Counted from the stretch's first letter, positions 1-5,852 are shown. The stretch: 6,294 nt of DNA from an uncultured Erysipelotrichales bacterium (GCA_934754755.1 CAKVJS010000074.1:1-6294); one strand, 5' to 3'. The notes: generated by a model from the letters alone, not told the origin. Numbers and translations: made by a program.

Positions 1-309
1 TTAGTCGATACCACGGATCAGGCAAGTGACTTTCACTTTGGTGGCGCCGATACATTTATAGCGAATGGTCAAAAAAATTATGATTTTATGATTCAAAATT
101 TCTTTTTAAAGTTCTATACAGGTACGATACGCCTTAGAGCACCAACTGAATATCATACCCTCTTTGGCTTTTTACGAATTTCCGGAGATCGTGACTATAA
201 ATATATTTTACTTTGCAATGAGGGTTCAATAACCGCAAATTTTAAGACTAAGAAGATTTCAGGGAATATGGGAAATGTACTTTTTCTGATTTCTTTTGAA
301 CAGGTTTAG
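1..309 (+). CDS. Unrecognised protein, C-terminal 102 residues (5' end outside window)
   Basis: Frame 1 is open from the first base to a TAG stop at 307-309, so this is the tail of a longer gene, not a short ORF starting at the ATG at 88. Its reality is supported by the uninterrupted frame and by an intrinsic terminator that begins at its stop codon and points the same way. The visible peptide starts LVDTTDQASDFHFGGADTF and ends LFLISFEQV. The last third (around ISGDRDYKYILLCNEG and KTKKISGNMGNVLFLISF) alternates polar and hydrophobic residues, as in beta strands. I see no transmembrane segment, catalytic signature or sorting signal. It converges on the rRNA methyltransferase gene. I do not recognise the family and assign no function. 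Confidence 0.6.
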   Translation, partial: LVDTTDQASDFHFGGADTFIANGQKNYDFMIQNFFLKFYTGTIRLRAPTEYHTLFGFLRISGDRDYKYILLCNEGSITANFKTKKISGNMGNVLFLISFEQV

Positions 310-335
310 AGTTGTCATTGACAACTCTATTTTTT
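307..335 (+). terminator. Rho-independent terminator after the left-edge gene
   Basis: TAGAGTTGTC (307-316) pairs perfectly with GACAACTCTA (320-329) across a 3-base ATT loop, a 10-bp stem, followed by TTTTTT at 330-335. The T run exists only on the plus strand; read from the minus strand the hairpin is followed by AAACC, so it is a poor terminator for the converging methyltransferase unit. The left arm contains the TAG stop of the plus-strand gene, and the right arm contains, in reverse, the TAG stop of the minus-strand gene. Confidence 0.85.
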
Positions 336-1046
336 AAAATGATACATCATAATGCTTCCTGCTATTGCAACATTTAGCGACTCCATATCACGAATAGGAA
401 TATACGCTAATGCATCGCAAACTTTCCTATGTTGTTCTAACATACCATTGGCTTCATTGCCTACAACAAAGGCCATCCGTTGACTGGGTTCTATCGTTTC
501 TATCGCTCGAGCTCCCTGCAGAGCTGATCCAACAACAAAAATACCTTGTTGTTGTAAATACGGAATGCATTGCATAAGATCCTGATATATACAAGAAATA
601 TGAAAATGGGCTCCCTGCATAGCACGTAATACCTTATCGTTATAAATATCCACACAAGTAGGTGATAAAATCACTTGATCGATACCAAAAGCAGCAGCTG
701 TACGTATCAAGGTCCCTACATTTCCTGGATCCTGTAAAGTATCTAATAATAGATATCGATTTCCCACAATAATCGTATCATCTATATCCATATGACAAAC
801 AGCCATGATGGTTTGAGGGTGCATAACATCGGTTAATTTTTTCATGACCGCTTCACTTACCAAAATTACTTTTACATGTATTTGCAGTTCCTCTGTACTA
901 AGAATATACGCTACTTTATCTTTTTGTAATGCTTCCTGAACTAAGTGATGCCCTTCAACAAGGTATTGCTTTGTTTGGTTTCGATATTTTTTTTGTTTTA
1001 ATTTCATCACATCTTTAATACATGCGTTATGTATAGAAGTAATCAT
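327..1046 (-). CDS. ysgA: SpoU/TrmH-family 23S rRNA (guanosine-2'-O)-methyltransferase, YsgA type
   Basis: A 239-residue SAM-dependent RNA ribose methyltransferase of the SPOUT (knotted) fold. Residues about 5-85 form the N-terminal substrate-binding domain typical of RlmB/YsgA proteins (KYRNQTKQYLVEGHHLVQEA at 20-39). The catalytic domain has all three SpoU motifs: motif 1 DTLQDPGNVGTLIRTA (102-117; Asn109 and catalytic Arg115), motif 2 FVVGNEANGM (193-202; Glu198), and motif 3 IPIRDMESLNVAIAGSI (216-232; Ser223 and Asn225). Length is close to Bacillus YsgA. From memory, Bacillus YsgA (renamed RlmP) methylates a guanosine in the peptidyl-transferase region of 23S rRNA; I infer that target here from family type and the adjacent sspI. 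AAAGGAGA lies 6-7 bases before the ATG. The start overlaps the upstream peptidase stop as ATGA (1043-1046), so translation is probably coupled. RlmB or a tRNA target are alternatives. Confidence 0.9.
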   Translation of the reverse strand: MITSIHNACIKDVMKLKQKKYRNQTKQYLVEGHHLVQEALQKDKVAYILSTEELQIHVKVILVSEAVMKKLTDVMHPQTIMAVCHMDIDDTIIVGNRYLLLDTLQDPGNVGTLIRTAAAFGIDQVILSPTCVDIYNDKVLRAMQGAHFHISCIYQDLMQCIPYLQQQGIFVVGSALQGARAIETIEPSQRMAFVVGNEANGMLEQHRKVCDALAYIPIRDMESLNVAIAGSIMMYHFKK

Positions 1047-1702
1047 AGGGACTCTCCTTTTAATAATTGTATGCGCCGTTTATAGTCAGGCATATATTTT
1101 TCTACTTCTTGATAAAAGTTTTTAGAATGATTAGGGTGCTTAAAATGACATAATTCATGCACAATAACATAATCAACACACACCTTAGATAGGTGTATAA
1201 GCGCCATATTAAAACAAACGGTATTCTTGGTAAAAAAACAAGATCCCCACCGCCGTTTCATTTTTCGAACTTTGATAGTGGGCATAATAGAGACCATATC
1301 GCTATGTTTCTTACTATATTGATAACAATAGTTATATAACACCTCTTTAACATAGGCTTCTATCGTTTCTTGTATCTTGGGATGATATACATATATGGTA
1401 GATCCTTCTATTTGACAGCTTTTTTTATTTTTATCTTCTAGTACAATCCTATATTTTTCATTCCATATATACACATATCCTCTATCTACATAACTCGCTT
1501 TGGGCTCATAGGCATCCAACCGAGGCAATATTTTATGGGCATTTCTATAGATGCAATTTTCAATTTCCATCATGGTGAACTTTGGCGATGCTTTTACAAT
1601 TAGTTGTCCTTGTTCAACCTGTAAATAACAATGTTTAATATTTTTTATAATGACTTGATAATAAATCCAACGATCTTGTATTTGTATTTTATGTATATTC
1701 AT
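1043..1702 (-). CDS. YgjP-like (DUF45, M48-related) zinc metallopeptidase
   Basis: A 219-residue protein of the YgjP/DUF45 family (predicted cytoplasmic zinc peptidases related to M48 and SprT). The C-terminal catalytic part has the two family hallmarks: RRWGSC at 150-155, then HELCHFKHPNHSKNFY at 182-197. His182 and His186 are the expected zinc ligands, Glu183 the catalytic base, and His192 the probable third ligand. The N-terminal half is beta-rich (IQIQDRWIYYQVIIK, QGQLIVKASPKFT), as in other members. No signal peptide or membrane segment is visible. The start is the ATG at 1702: GAGG (1711 to 1708) sits 5 bases before it, whereas a GTG at 1708 in the same frame lies inside this ribosome binding site. 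It overlaps the rRNA methyltransferase start by 4 bases and is divergent from sspI. The substrate of this family is not established; genome annotations often call it M48 family metallopeptidase. Confidence 0.88.
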   Translation of the reverse strand: MNIHKIQIQDRWIYYQVIIKNIKHCYLQVEQGQLIVKASPKFTMMEIENCIYRNAHKILPRLDAYEPKASYVDRGYVYIWNEKYRIVLEDKNKKSCQIEGSTIYVYHPKIQETIEAYVKEVLYNYCYQYSKKHSDMVSIMPTIKVRKMKRRWGSCFFTKNTVCFNMALIHLSKVCVDYVIVHELCHFKHPNHSKNFYQEVEKYMPDYKRRIQLLKGESL

Positions 1703-1712
1703 AAACACCTCG

Positions 1713-1742
1713 TGTATAAAACTTAGAAATTGCGCAATACTT
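1713..1742 (+). promoter_or_regulatory. Candidate sigma-G (forespore) promoter of sspI
   Basis: TGTATA (1713-1718) is followed after 17 bases by AATACTT (1736-1742). The Bacillus sigma-G consensus is roughly GHATR at -35 and CATNHTA at -10. The -35 core GTATA fits fully; the -10 fits at five of seven positions, failing at the first and last bases. It lies directly before the ribosome binding site of a gene whose Bacillus relative is forespore-expressed. The weak points are those mismatches and the implied leader of only about 14 bases. Confidence 0.4.
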
Positions 1743-1746
1743 GTAA

Positions 1747-1765
1747 AAAAGGAGTGAGAATATTG
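1747..1765 (+). promoter_or_regulatory. Ribosome binding site that fixes the TTG start of sspI
   Basis: AAAAGGAGTGA begins at 1747, with GGAG at 1751-1754, and is 8 bases ahead of TTG at 1763-1765. The first in-frame ATG (1775) would be 20 bases from GGAG, and an upstream in-frame start at 1730 has no Shine-Dalgarno sequence. Starting at TTG also gives an N-terminus MDIRM that matches the MDLNL start of Bacillus SspI. Confidence 0.8.
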
Positions 1766-1963
1766 GATATTAGAATGGCATTATTACAAAAATTGCATGG
1801 ATCTAGTAGTCAAGATTTGCGAAATATAATTAATGATGGGATTGCCTCTAAAGAAGAAACCATTTTACCAGGCTTAGGAGTATTGTTTGAGCAATATTAC
1901 AACTCCTTAGATGATACTAAAAAAAATGATTTATTACAAGATATATCATCCTTACTAAAATAG
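1763..1963 (+). CDS. sspI: Small acid-soluble spore protein, SspI family
   Basis: A 66-residue protein that I recognise as SspI, a minor small acid-soluble protein of the spore core made in the forespore. Compared from memory with the 71-residue Bacillus subtilis SspI, the start (MDIRM vs MDLNL), the middle (SSSQDLRNIINDGIASKEE vs NNQEQLEHTIVDAIQSGEE) and the diagnostic block LPGLGVLFE (residues 35-43, identical) all align, with a 2-residue gap near residue 6. The tail DTKKNDLLQDISSLL (51-65) matches SEKNEMLKTLEGGL. No membrane segment or cysteine is present. It is unrelated to the DNA-binding alpha/beta SASPs; the exact role of SspI in the spore is not well defined. The start codon is TTG with a good ribosome binding site. 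It is a single-gene unit between a sigma-G-like promoter and a bidirectional terminator. Its presence implies a sporulating organism. Confidence 0.92.
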   Translation: MDIRMALLQKLHGSSSQDLRNIINDGIASKEETILPGLGVLFEQYYNSLDDTKKNDLLQDISSLLK

Positions 1964-1986
1964 ACCGAAATCAATCGGTCTATTTT
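1957..1986. terminator. Bidirectional terminator between sspI and the converging membrane gene
   Basis: AAAATAGACCGA (1957-1968) pairs perfectly with TCGGTCTATTTT (1975-1986) around the loop AATCAA: a GC-containing core of 8 bp flanked by A4/T4. Read from either strand the core hairpin is followed by TTTTA, so it can serve both genes, although the T runs are short. The TAG stops of sspI (1961-1963) and of the membrane gene (1982 to 1980) are both inside the stem. Confidence 0.85.
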
Positions 1987-2378
1987 ATCATTTGTCCAAA
2001 ATGGATTCCTAATACTCGGATTCCCATCAATAAGGCATTCATGGTAAAGATCGGTGGCAAATACAACCATACAATCACAACCAAAGCAAAAGAAAACAAT
2101 ACAAGCAACCAAGAGTACGGAATAATACTACTTAAAATAGCACAACAATCCGCAATTAAATAATTTAAAATCCAAACGAGTGCTAAAAATAAAATAATAT
2201 ATTCATTATGAACAATAAATATAATCGTAGATAGTATATTTTTAGAATGATAATGTTCTGAAAAATGAAAGATAAAGGCGAATAGTGCAATACCAAAACT
2301 AATAATACTATTTTGCATAATATACCATCTTGCGGATCTGACTTTCCTATTTTTTTTATAGTTATTTAGATTGGCCAT
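1980..2378 (-). CDS. Small integral membrane protein, about three membrane segments, unknown function
   Basis: A 132-residue, very hydrophobic protein that I do not recognise. The N-terminus is strongly basic (NNYKKNRKVRSARW, residues 5-18) and would stay in the cytoplasm by the positive-inside rule. Hydrophobic stretches follow at about 20-40 (SIISFGIALFAFIFHF), 57-80 (EYIILFLALVWILNYLIA) and 87-111 (SWLLVLFSFALVVIVWLYLPP), ending in a short tail IHFGQMIK. The second segment ends with Cys78-Cys79. The start is the ATG at 2378: GGAGGG (2388 to 2383) precedes it by 4 bases. An ATG at 2390 and a TTG at 2393 in the same frame have no ribosome binding site. The gene begins 17 bases before the end of the upstream exported-protein gene, so the two are surely co-transcribed and probably translationally coupled. 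An accessory role to that protein is inference only. Confidence 0.75.
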   Translation of the reverse strand: MANLNNYKKNRKVRSARWYIMQNSIISFGIALFAFIFHFSEHYHSKNILSTIIFIVHNEYIILFLALVWILNYLIADCCAILSSIIPYSWLLVLFSFALVVIVWLYLPPIFTMNALLMGIRVLGIHFGQMIK

Positions 2379-3234
2379 ATTGCCCTCCATCAAAGCTTAA
2401 ATCAAAAGGTATACTCAGGCGCTTTGTTCCCTTTTCCAACAATACTACAACACTTAAATTTTTATCTTCCAAGGTTCCTTTACCATCATAGACAAAGGTA
2501 TCTAGACCATCACTTTTCATATACTCATATAGAGACATAGTAACGGTGTTAAACACCGTGTAATTCGTCATGTCATCAAGTTTTCCTCCTGGGTCATTGA
2601 TATAGCGATACTCCAATGAAATCGTATCATAGGATCGTTTCATGGAGTAACTCGCTATTAGTTTGCCTAGGCGCAATGTATTTTTAGATATACTTATGGC
2701 TTGCATATGATATTTTTTAGCCATACTTTTCATCGGCTTCATCGTTTCTAAATGTAAAGGATAAGATACTTCTTGATCTGGATAATGAACTTTTAAAGTA
2801 ACCTCTTTAATACCGGCATATTTATGTCCTTTACTAGCGACCTTCTTTGGCTCCAGCTTACAAGGAGCATCATCTAAAATTAATGTATAATCATGGGTTA
2901 CCACCTTTTCCTTGCCAGAATCCATTTGATAGGTAACCTGCATAGTTGCTGGCAGTGTCATCCCCCGTTGTAATGAAGGATATTTATGTAATAAAGAATC
3001 TACATCCTTAAAAGATACGGTTGCATTTCCATATAGGGATACGGAGGCATCTTGAAATAACTCGTATTTATCAATGGTGATATCATCATTATTAGCACTC
3101 GCTAGTGTATCGTAATCAATAACATCAATATATGCATGAAAGGCAAAAAGATCATACATAGCATATAATGTTAAACAAACAATCACTATACAAACGCAAA
3201 AGATTCCTAGTTGTCGATGTTGTATTTTTTTCAT
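2362..3234 (-). CDS. Membrane-anchored extracytoplasmic protein, unknown function
   Basis: A 290-residue protein that I do not recognise. It has a basic N-terminus (MKKIQHRQ), one hydrophobic helix at about 10-30 (IFCVCIVIVCLTLYAMYDLF) and then a soluble remainder. No lipobox or clear signal peptidase site is visible, so I read the helix as an N-terminal anchor with the rest outside the cell. The outer part looks beta-rich and may be two related units, about 60-162 and 178-282. Each ends in two short hydrophobic strands joined by a charged turn (VTLKVHYPDQEVSYPLHL at 145-162; SVVVLLEKGTKRLSIPFDL at 261-279). The ATG at 3234 is preceded by AAAGGTGA (3246 to 3239), and a sigma-A-like promoter lies upstream. 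It heads a two-gene unit with the small membrane protein. Its size and one-pass layout would suit a surface, signalling or envelope component, but nothing in the sequence decides. Confidence 0.8.
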   Translation of the reverse strand: MKKIQHRQLGIFCVCIVIVCLTLYAMYDLFAFHAYIDVIDYDTLASANNDDITIDKYELFQDASVSLYGNATVSFKDVDSLLHKYPSLQRGMTLPATMQVTYQMDSGKEKVVTHDYTLILDDAPCKLEPKKVASKGHKYAGIKEVTLKVHYPDQEVSYPLHLETMKPMKSMAKKYHMQAISISKNTLRLGKLIASYSMKRSYDTISLEYRYINDPGGKLDDMTNYTVFNTVTMSLYEYMKSDGLDTFVYDGKGTLEDKNLSVVVLLEKGTKRLSIPFDLSFDGGQYGQSK

Positions 3235-3263
3235 AAAATCACCTTTCCGTACTAATCACATGT

Positions 3264-3292
3264 AGTATAGCCATATATTCCAGCAAAGTAAA
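3264..3292 (-). promoter_or_regulatory. Sigma-A-like promoter of the exported/membrane protein unit
   Basis: On the minus strand, TTTACT (3292 to 3287) and TATACT (3269 to 3264) are separated by exactly 17 bases. They match the -35 TTGACA at four of six and the -10 TATAAT at five of six positions. The -10 is 29 bases before the ATG at 3234, leaving room for a short leader with the AAAGGTGA ribosome binding site. The pyk terminator just upstream makes an independent promoter necessary here. Confidence 0.6.
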
Positions 3293-3302
3293 GGGAAGTA
3301 TG

Positions 3303-3318
3303 TCGGACGTACGTTAGA
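3303..3318. promoter_or_regulatory. Imperfect dyad upstream of the exported-protein promoter, possible operator
   Basis: The 16-base sequence from 3303 (TCGGACGTACGTTAGA) has a perfect 8-base palindrome ACGTACGT at 3307-3314 and matches its own reverse complement at 12 of 16 positions. It sits 10 bases upstream of the -35 of the minus-strand promoter, where an activator site would be expected. A chance palindrome remains possible. Confidence 0.25.
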
Positions 3319-3355
3319 AATGAAAAAATAATAAAAGTATGGTTTATCTACAAAC

Positions 3356-3386
3356 AAAAAAGGCACATAGTATACGCTACGTGCCT
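3356..3386 (-). terminator. Rho-independent terminator of the pfkA-pyk operon
   Basis: On the minus strand AGGCACGTAG (3386 to 3377) pairs with CTATGTGCCT (3370 to 3361) around the loop CGTATA, a 10-bp stem with a single G-U pair. The final T of the stem and five more (3360 to 3356) make a run of six. It starts 8 bases after the pyk TAA stop. Confidence 0.9.
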
Positions 3387-3394
3387 CTTATATA

Positions 3395-4822
3395 TTATTT
3401 TACGGTTACTAATTCTAAGAAACTTGTTGTTCCCTTAACCCCAGGGGCACCAGCGATAACAATAATTTCTTCGCCAGGTTCTACACCATTTTCCTTGGCA
3501 AGAATTTCTGCATATTCGACTTGTTTTTTACGATCATCCATCGATTTACATACGATTCCTTTAACACCCCAGTTTAGGGCTAAAGAACGGGTAATAGCTT
3601 CGTATGGAGTCGCGGCAATAATCATTGCTTCCGGACGGTATCGAGATACTCGTTTGGCAGTAAATCCACTTTCTGTAAACACAATAATGGCAGCAATATT
3701 AAATTTTGATGCGATTTCTGTTACCGACATACAAATGGCTTCAGAAGTATCTGCTGTCGCTGTTCTTACCGCATGACGGTGTAACATATCATAATCTAAT
3801 GTTTCTTCTGTCTTTAAAGAAATTGTTGTCATGGTTTGTACCGATTCTTCTGGATACTTACCTTGCGCTGATTCACCAGAAAGCATGATTGCATCCGTAC
3901 CATCATAAATGGCGTTAGCAACATCACTCACTTCTGCACGTGTAGGACGTGGGTTTTCTTGCATACTGTCTAACATTTGGGTTGCTGTAATAACAACTTT
4001 ACCTACATCTTTACATTTACGAATTAATTTCTTTTGAATTAAAGGAACGTCCTCAGCTGGTACTTCCACTCCTAAGTCACCACGAGCAACCATAATACCA
4101 TCGGCTACTTCTAAAATACCATCCATGTTTTCTACACCTTCATGGTTTTCTATTTTCGCAATAATTTGTATTTCTGGGCGACCATTTTCAACAAGTAGTT
4201 TTTTAATGTCTAAGATATCTTGTGGACGTCTTACAAAAGAAGCAGCAATAAAGTTTACTTTATTGGTACAACCAAATGTGATATCATCAATATCTTTTTG
4301 TGATAAATATTCAAAGTTTAACGTAATACCTGGAACATTGATTCCTCGTTTGTTTTTAACGACTCCATTGTTGGCACATGTACAAAGAATATCAGTACCT
4401 TCAATAGCATCTACATGTAAAGCAATTTGTCCATCATTCACTAAGATGGTACCACCTGGTTTTGCATCGCGATACAAATCCTTATAAGAAATGGTAAAAC
4501 GATCACTCGTACCAACAATCTCCTCTACACATATCGTTACTTTTTGTCCTTTTTGAAATTCTGTTTGTCCGTTTTCAAAGTCACCAGTACGAATTTCAGG
4601 TCCTTTTGTATCTAATAAAATAGCAATATTTTTTGATAATTCTTTACGTAATTTTCGAACCTTTTCGATTCTTGATCCATGTTCTTCAAAATTTCCATGT
4701 GAGAAATTTAAACGAACCACATTCATTCCTGCTAGTATTAATTTACGTAGCATCTCTTCACTATCACTTGCTGGTCCAATTGTACAAACCACACGTGTTT
4801 TCTTCTTTTTATCCAAAACCAT
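3395..4822 (-). CDS. pyk: Pyruvate kinase
   Basis: A 475-residue cytoplasmic enzyme converting phosphoenolpyruvate and ADP to pyruvate and ATP, the last step of glycolysis. The barrel begins at TRVVCTIGPAS (9-19). Visible catalytic parts are MNVVRLNFSHG (33-43; Arg37, Asn39), LDTKGPEIRTG (70-80; Asp71, Lys73), the signature IIAKIENHEGV (220-230; Lys223, Glu225), MVARGDLGVE (244-253; Asp249) and TATQMLDSM (279-287; Thr281). Glu76 occupies the position that in characterised enzymes marks K+ dependence. The lid (B) domain spans about 81-175. The C-terminal domain carries a phosphate-binding-type loop TESGFTAKRVSRY (383-395), the usual sugar-phosphate effector region. Length is that of the short enzymes (E. 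coli PykF size) and lacks the roughly 110-residue extra domain of Bacillus Pyk. GTGAGGA (4838 to 4832) lies 9 bases before the ATG. It follows pfkA by 32 bases, with no terminator between, and ends at a strong terminator. Confidence 0.98.
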   Translation of the reverse strand: MVLDKKKKTRVVCTIGPASDSEEMLRKLILAGMNVVRLNFSHGNFEEHGSRIEKVRKLRKELSKNIAILLDTKGPEIRTGDFENGQTEFQKGQKVTICVEEIVGTSDRFTISYKDLYRDAKPGGTILVNDGQIALHVDAIEGTDILCTCANNGVVKNKRGINVPGITLNFEYLSQKDIDDITFGCTNKVNFIAASFVRRPQDILDIKKLLVENGRPEIQIIAKIENHEGVENMDGILEVADGIMVARGDLGVEVPAEDVPLIQKKLIRKCKDVGKVVITATQMLDSMQENPRPTRAEVSDVANAIYDGTDAIMLSGESAQGKYPEESVQTMTTISLKTEETLDYDMLHRHAVRTATADTSEAICMSVTEIASKFNIAAIIVFTESGFTAKRVSRYRPEAMIIAATPYEAITRSLALNWGVKGIVCKSMDDRKKQVEYAEILAKENGVEPGEEIIVIAGAPGVKGTTSFLELVTVK

Positions 4823-4854
4823 AGTTATTTATCCTCACTTTACTTAAATTTTTA

Positions 4855-5814
4855 CTATCGAAGTTTCATTGCATCCTCATAAATACCAAAATCAGTGACC
4901 CGCTTATGAGTTAATATTTGTTCAATCGGCAATCCTTTTATTTGTCCATTTACTTCACTGACACATAGACCACCTTTGCCATTTTCTAGCATCTCTACCG
5001 CAAATACTCCCATGCGTGAAGCTAATACGCGATCGCGAGCGGATGGTCGACCACCTCTTTGCATATGTCCTAATACATTAGCCCGGGTTTCAAATCCGGT
5101 TTCAAACTCTATAACCTTCGCTAATTCATGGACATCGGTAATATGTTCCGTAATTACGACTAAGGCATGTGTCTTATCTGACTTTTTAGCCGCTTTTAAA
5201 CGTTCTATAACCTTGCGTTGATCATAGCCAATTTCACTCGTAACTATGATCTCTGCACCGGTACCAAGACCCGCATGAACCGCTAAGTCACCACAATTAC
5301 GACCCATTACCTCTAAAATGGTACAGCGTTGATGGGAACTAGACGTATCACGTAAACGATCCAGTGCATCGACAATCGTGTTTAACGCTGTATCGAATCC
5401 AATCGTAAAATCAGTATCCGGAATATCATTATCAATCGTTCCCGGAATCCCAATGCAGTTTACACCCATTTCAGTTAGACGTAAGGCACCCTGGTAACTT
5501 CCATCACCACCAATGACAACCAATGCTTCCATACCTACTTTTTGCATCTGTGCAATGGCTTCTTTACGAATTTCTGGATCTTTGAATTCAGGAAAACGTG
5601 CTGACTTTAGGAAAGTTCCTCCTAGATTAATGATATTGCGAGTACTCTTACAATCAAACTTAATAAAGTTTCCTTCATGGAGTCCTTTAAAGCCTAATTG
5701 TACTCCGTACACCTCAATACCCTTATTTAAACAAGTTCTAGCAACTGCCCGAACTGCTGCATTCATTCCTGGGGCATCGCCACCAGAGGTTAACACACCT
5801 ATACACTTAACCAT
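4855..5814 (-). CDS. pfkA: ATP-dependent 6-phosphofructokinase
   Basis: A 319-residue enzyme, the same length as Geobacillus PfkA, phosphorylating fructose 6-phosphate to fructose 1,6-bisphosphate; active as a tetramer in this family. Numbering is one higher than Geobacillus. The ATP site shows GVLTSGGDAPGMNAAVRA (6-23) and IGGDGSYQGA (101-110); the catalytic loop is PGTIDND (124-130; Asp128). Gly105 and Gly125, rather than Asp and Lys, mark the ATP type, not the pyrophosphate type. Substrate residues Arg73, Arg163, Arg172, Glu223, Arg244, His250 and Arg253 are all present. Effector-site Arg22, Arg26, Arg155, Glu188 and Lys214 are kept, but the usual Arg211 is Ser212. GAGGTGA (5827 to 5821) stands 6 bases before the ATG. 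First gene of the pfkA-pyk operon; dnaI lies 91 bases upstream on the same strand. Confidence 0.98.
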   Translation of the reverse strand: MVKCIGVLTSGGDAPGMNAAVRAVARTCLNKGIEVYGVQLGFKGLHEGNFIKFDCKSTRNIINLGGTFLKSARFPEFKDPEIRKEAIAQMQKVGMEALVVIGGDGSYQGALRLTEMGVNCIGIPGTIDNDIPDTDFTIGFDTALNTIVDALDRLRDTSSSHQRCTILEVMGRNCGDLAVHAGLGTGAEIIVTSEIGYDQRKVIERLKAAKKSDKTHALVVITEHITDVHELAKVIEFETGFETRANVLGHMQRGGRPSARDRVLASRMGVFAVEMLENGKGGLCVSEVNGQIKGLPIEQILTHKRVTDFGIYEDAMKLR

Positions 5815-5852
5815 TGTCCTTCACCTCTATCATCCTTTTAAATATCTTTTAT

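Noticed and set aside
88..309. Separate short plus-strand gene starting at ATG 88
   Set aside because: The same frame is open from base 1 and no ribosome binding site precedes 88, so it is the tail of a larger gene.
1703..1708. GTG start two codons earlier for the metallopeptidase
   Set aside because: The GTG is part of the GAGGTG ribosome binding site, which is correctly spaced for the ATG at 1702.
1692..1720. TGTATA-N17-TATAAA as a sigma-A promoter for sspI
   Set aside because: The -35 fits TTGACA poorly and the spore gene context favours the sigma-G-like boxes downstream.
1775..1777. ATG at codon 5 as the sspI start
   Set aside because: GGAG would be 20 bases away and the conserved MDI start of the family would be lost.
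1897..2112. Minus-strand open frame of 71 codons
   Set aside because: It crosses the bidirectional terminator and overlaps both sspI and the membrane gene in another frame.
2379..2393. Earlier TTG or ATG start for the small membrane protein
   Set aside because: No ribosome binding site precedes them, whereas GGAGGG is well placed for the ATG at 2378.
3339..3776. Plus-strand open frame of 145 codons
   Set aside because: It lies opposite the pyk 3' end and terminator, has no ribosome binding site and low-complexity composition; a shadow of pyk.
4125..4824. Plus-strand open frames opposite pyk
   Set aside because: Antisense to highly conserved pyruvate kinase sequence; no independent protein features.
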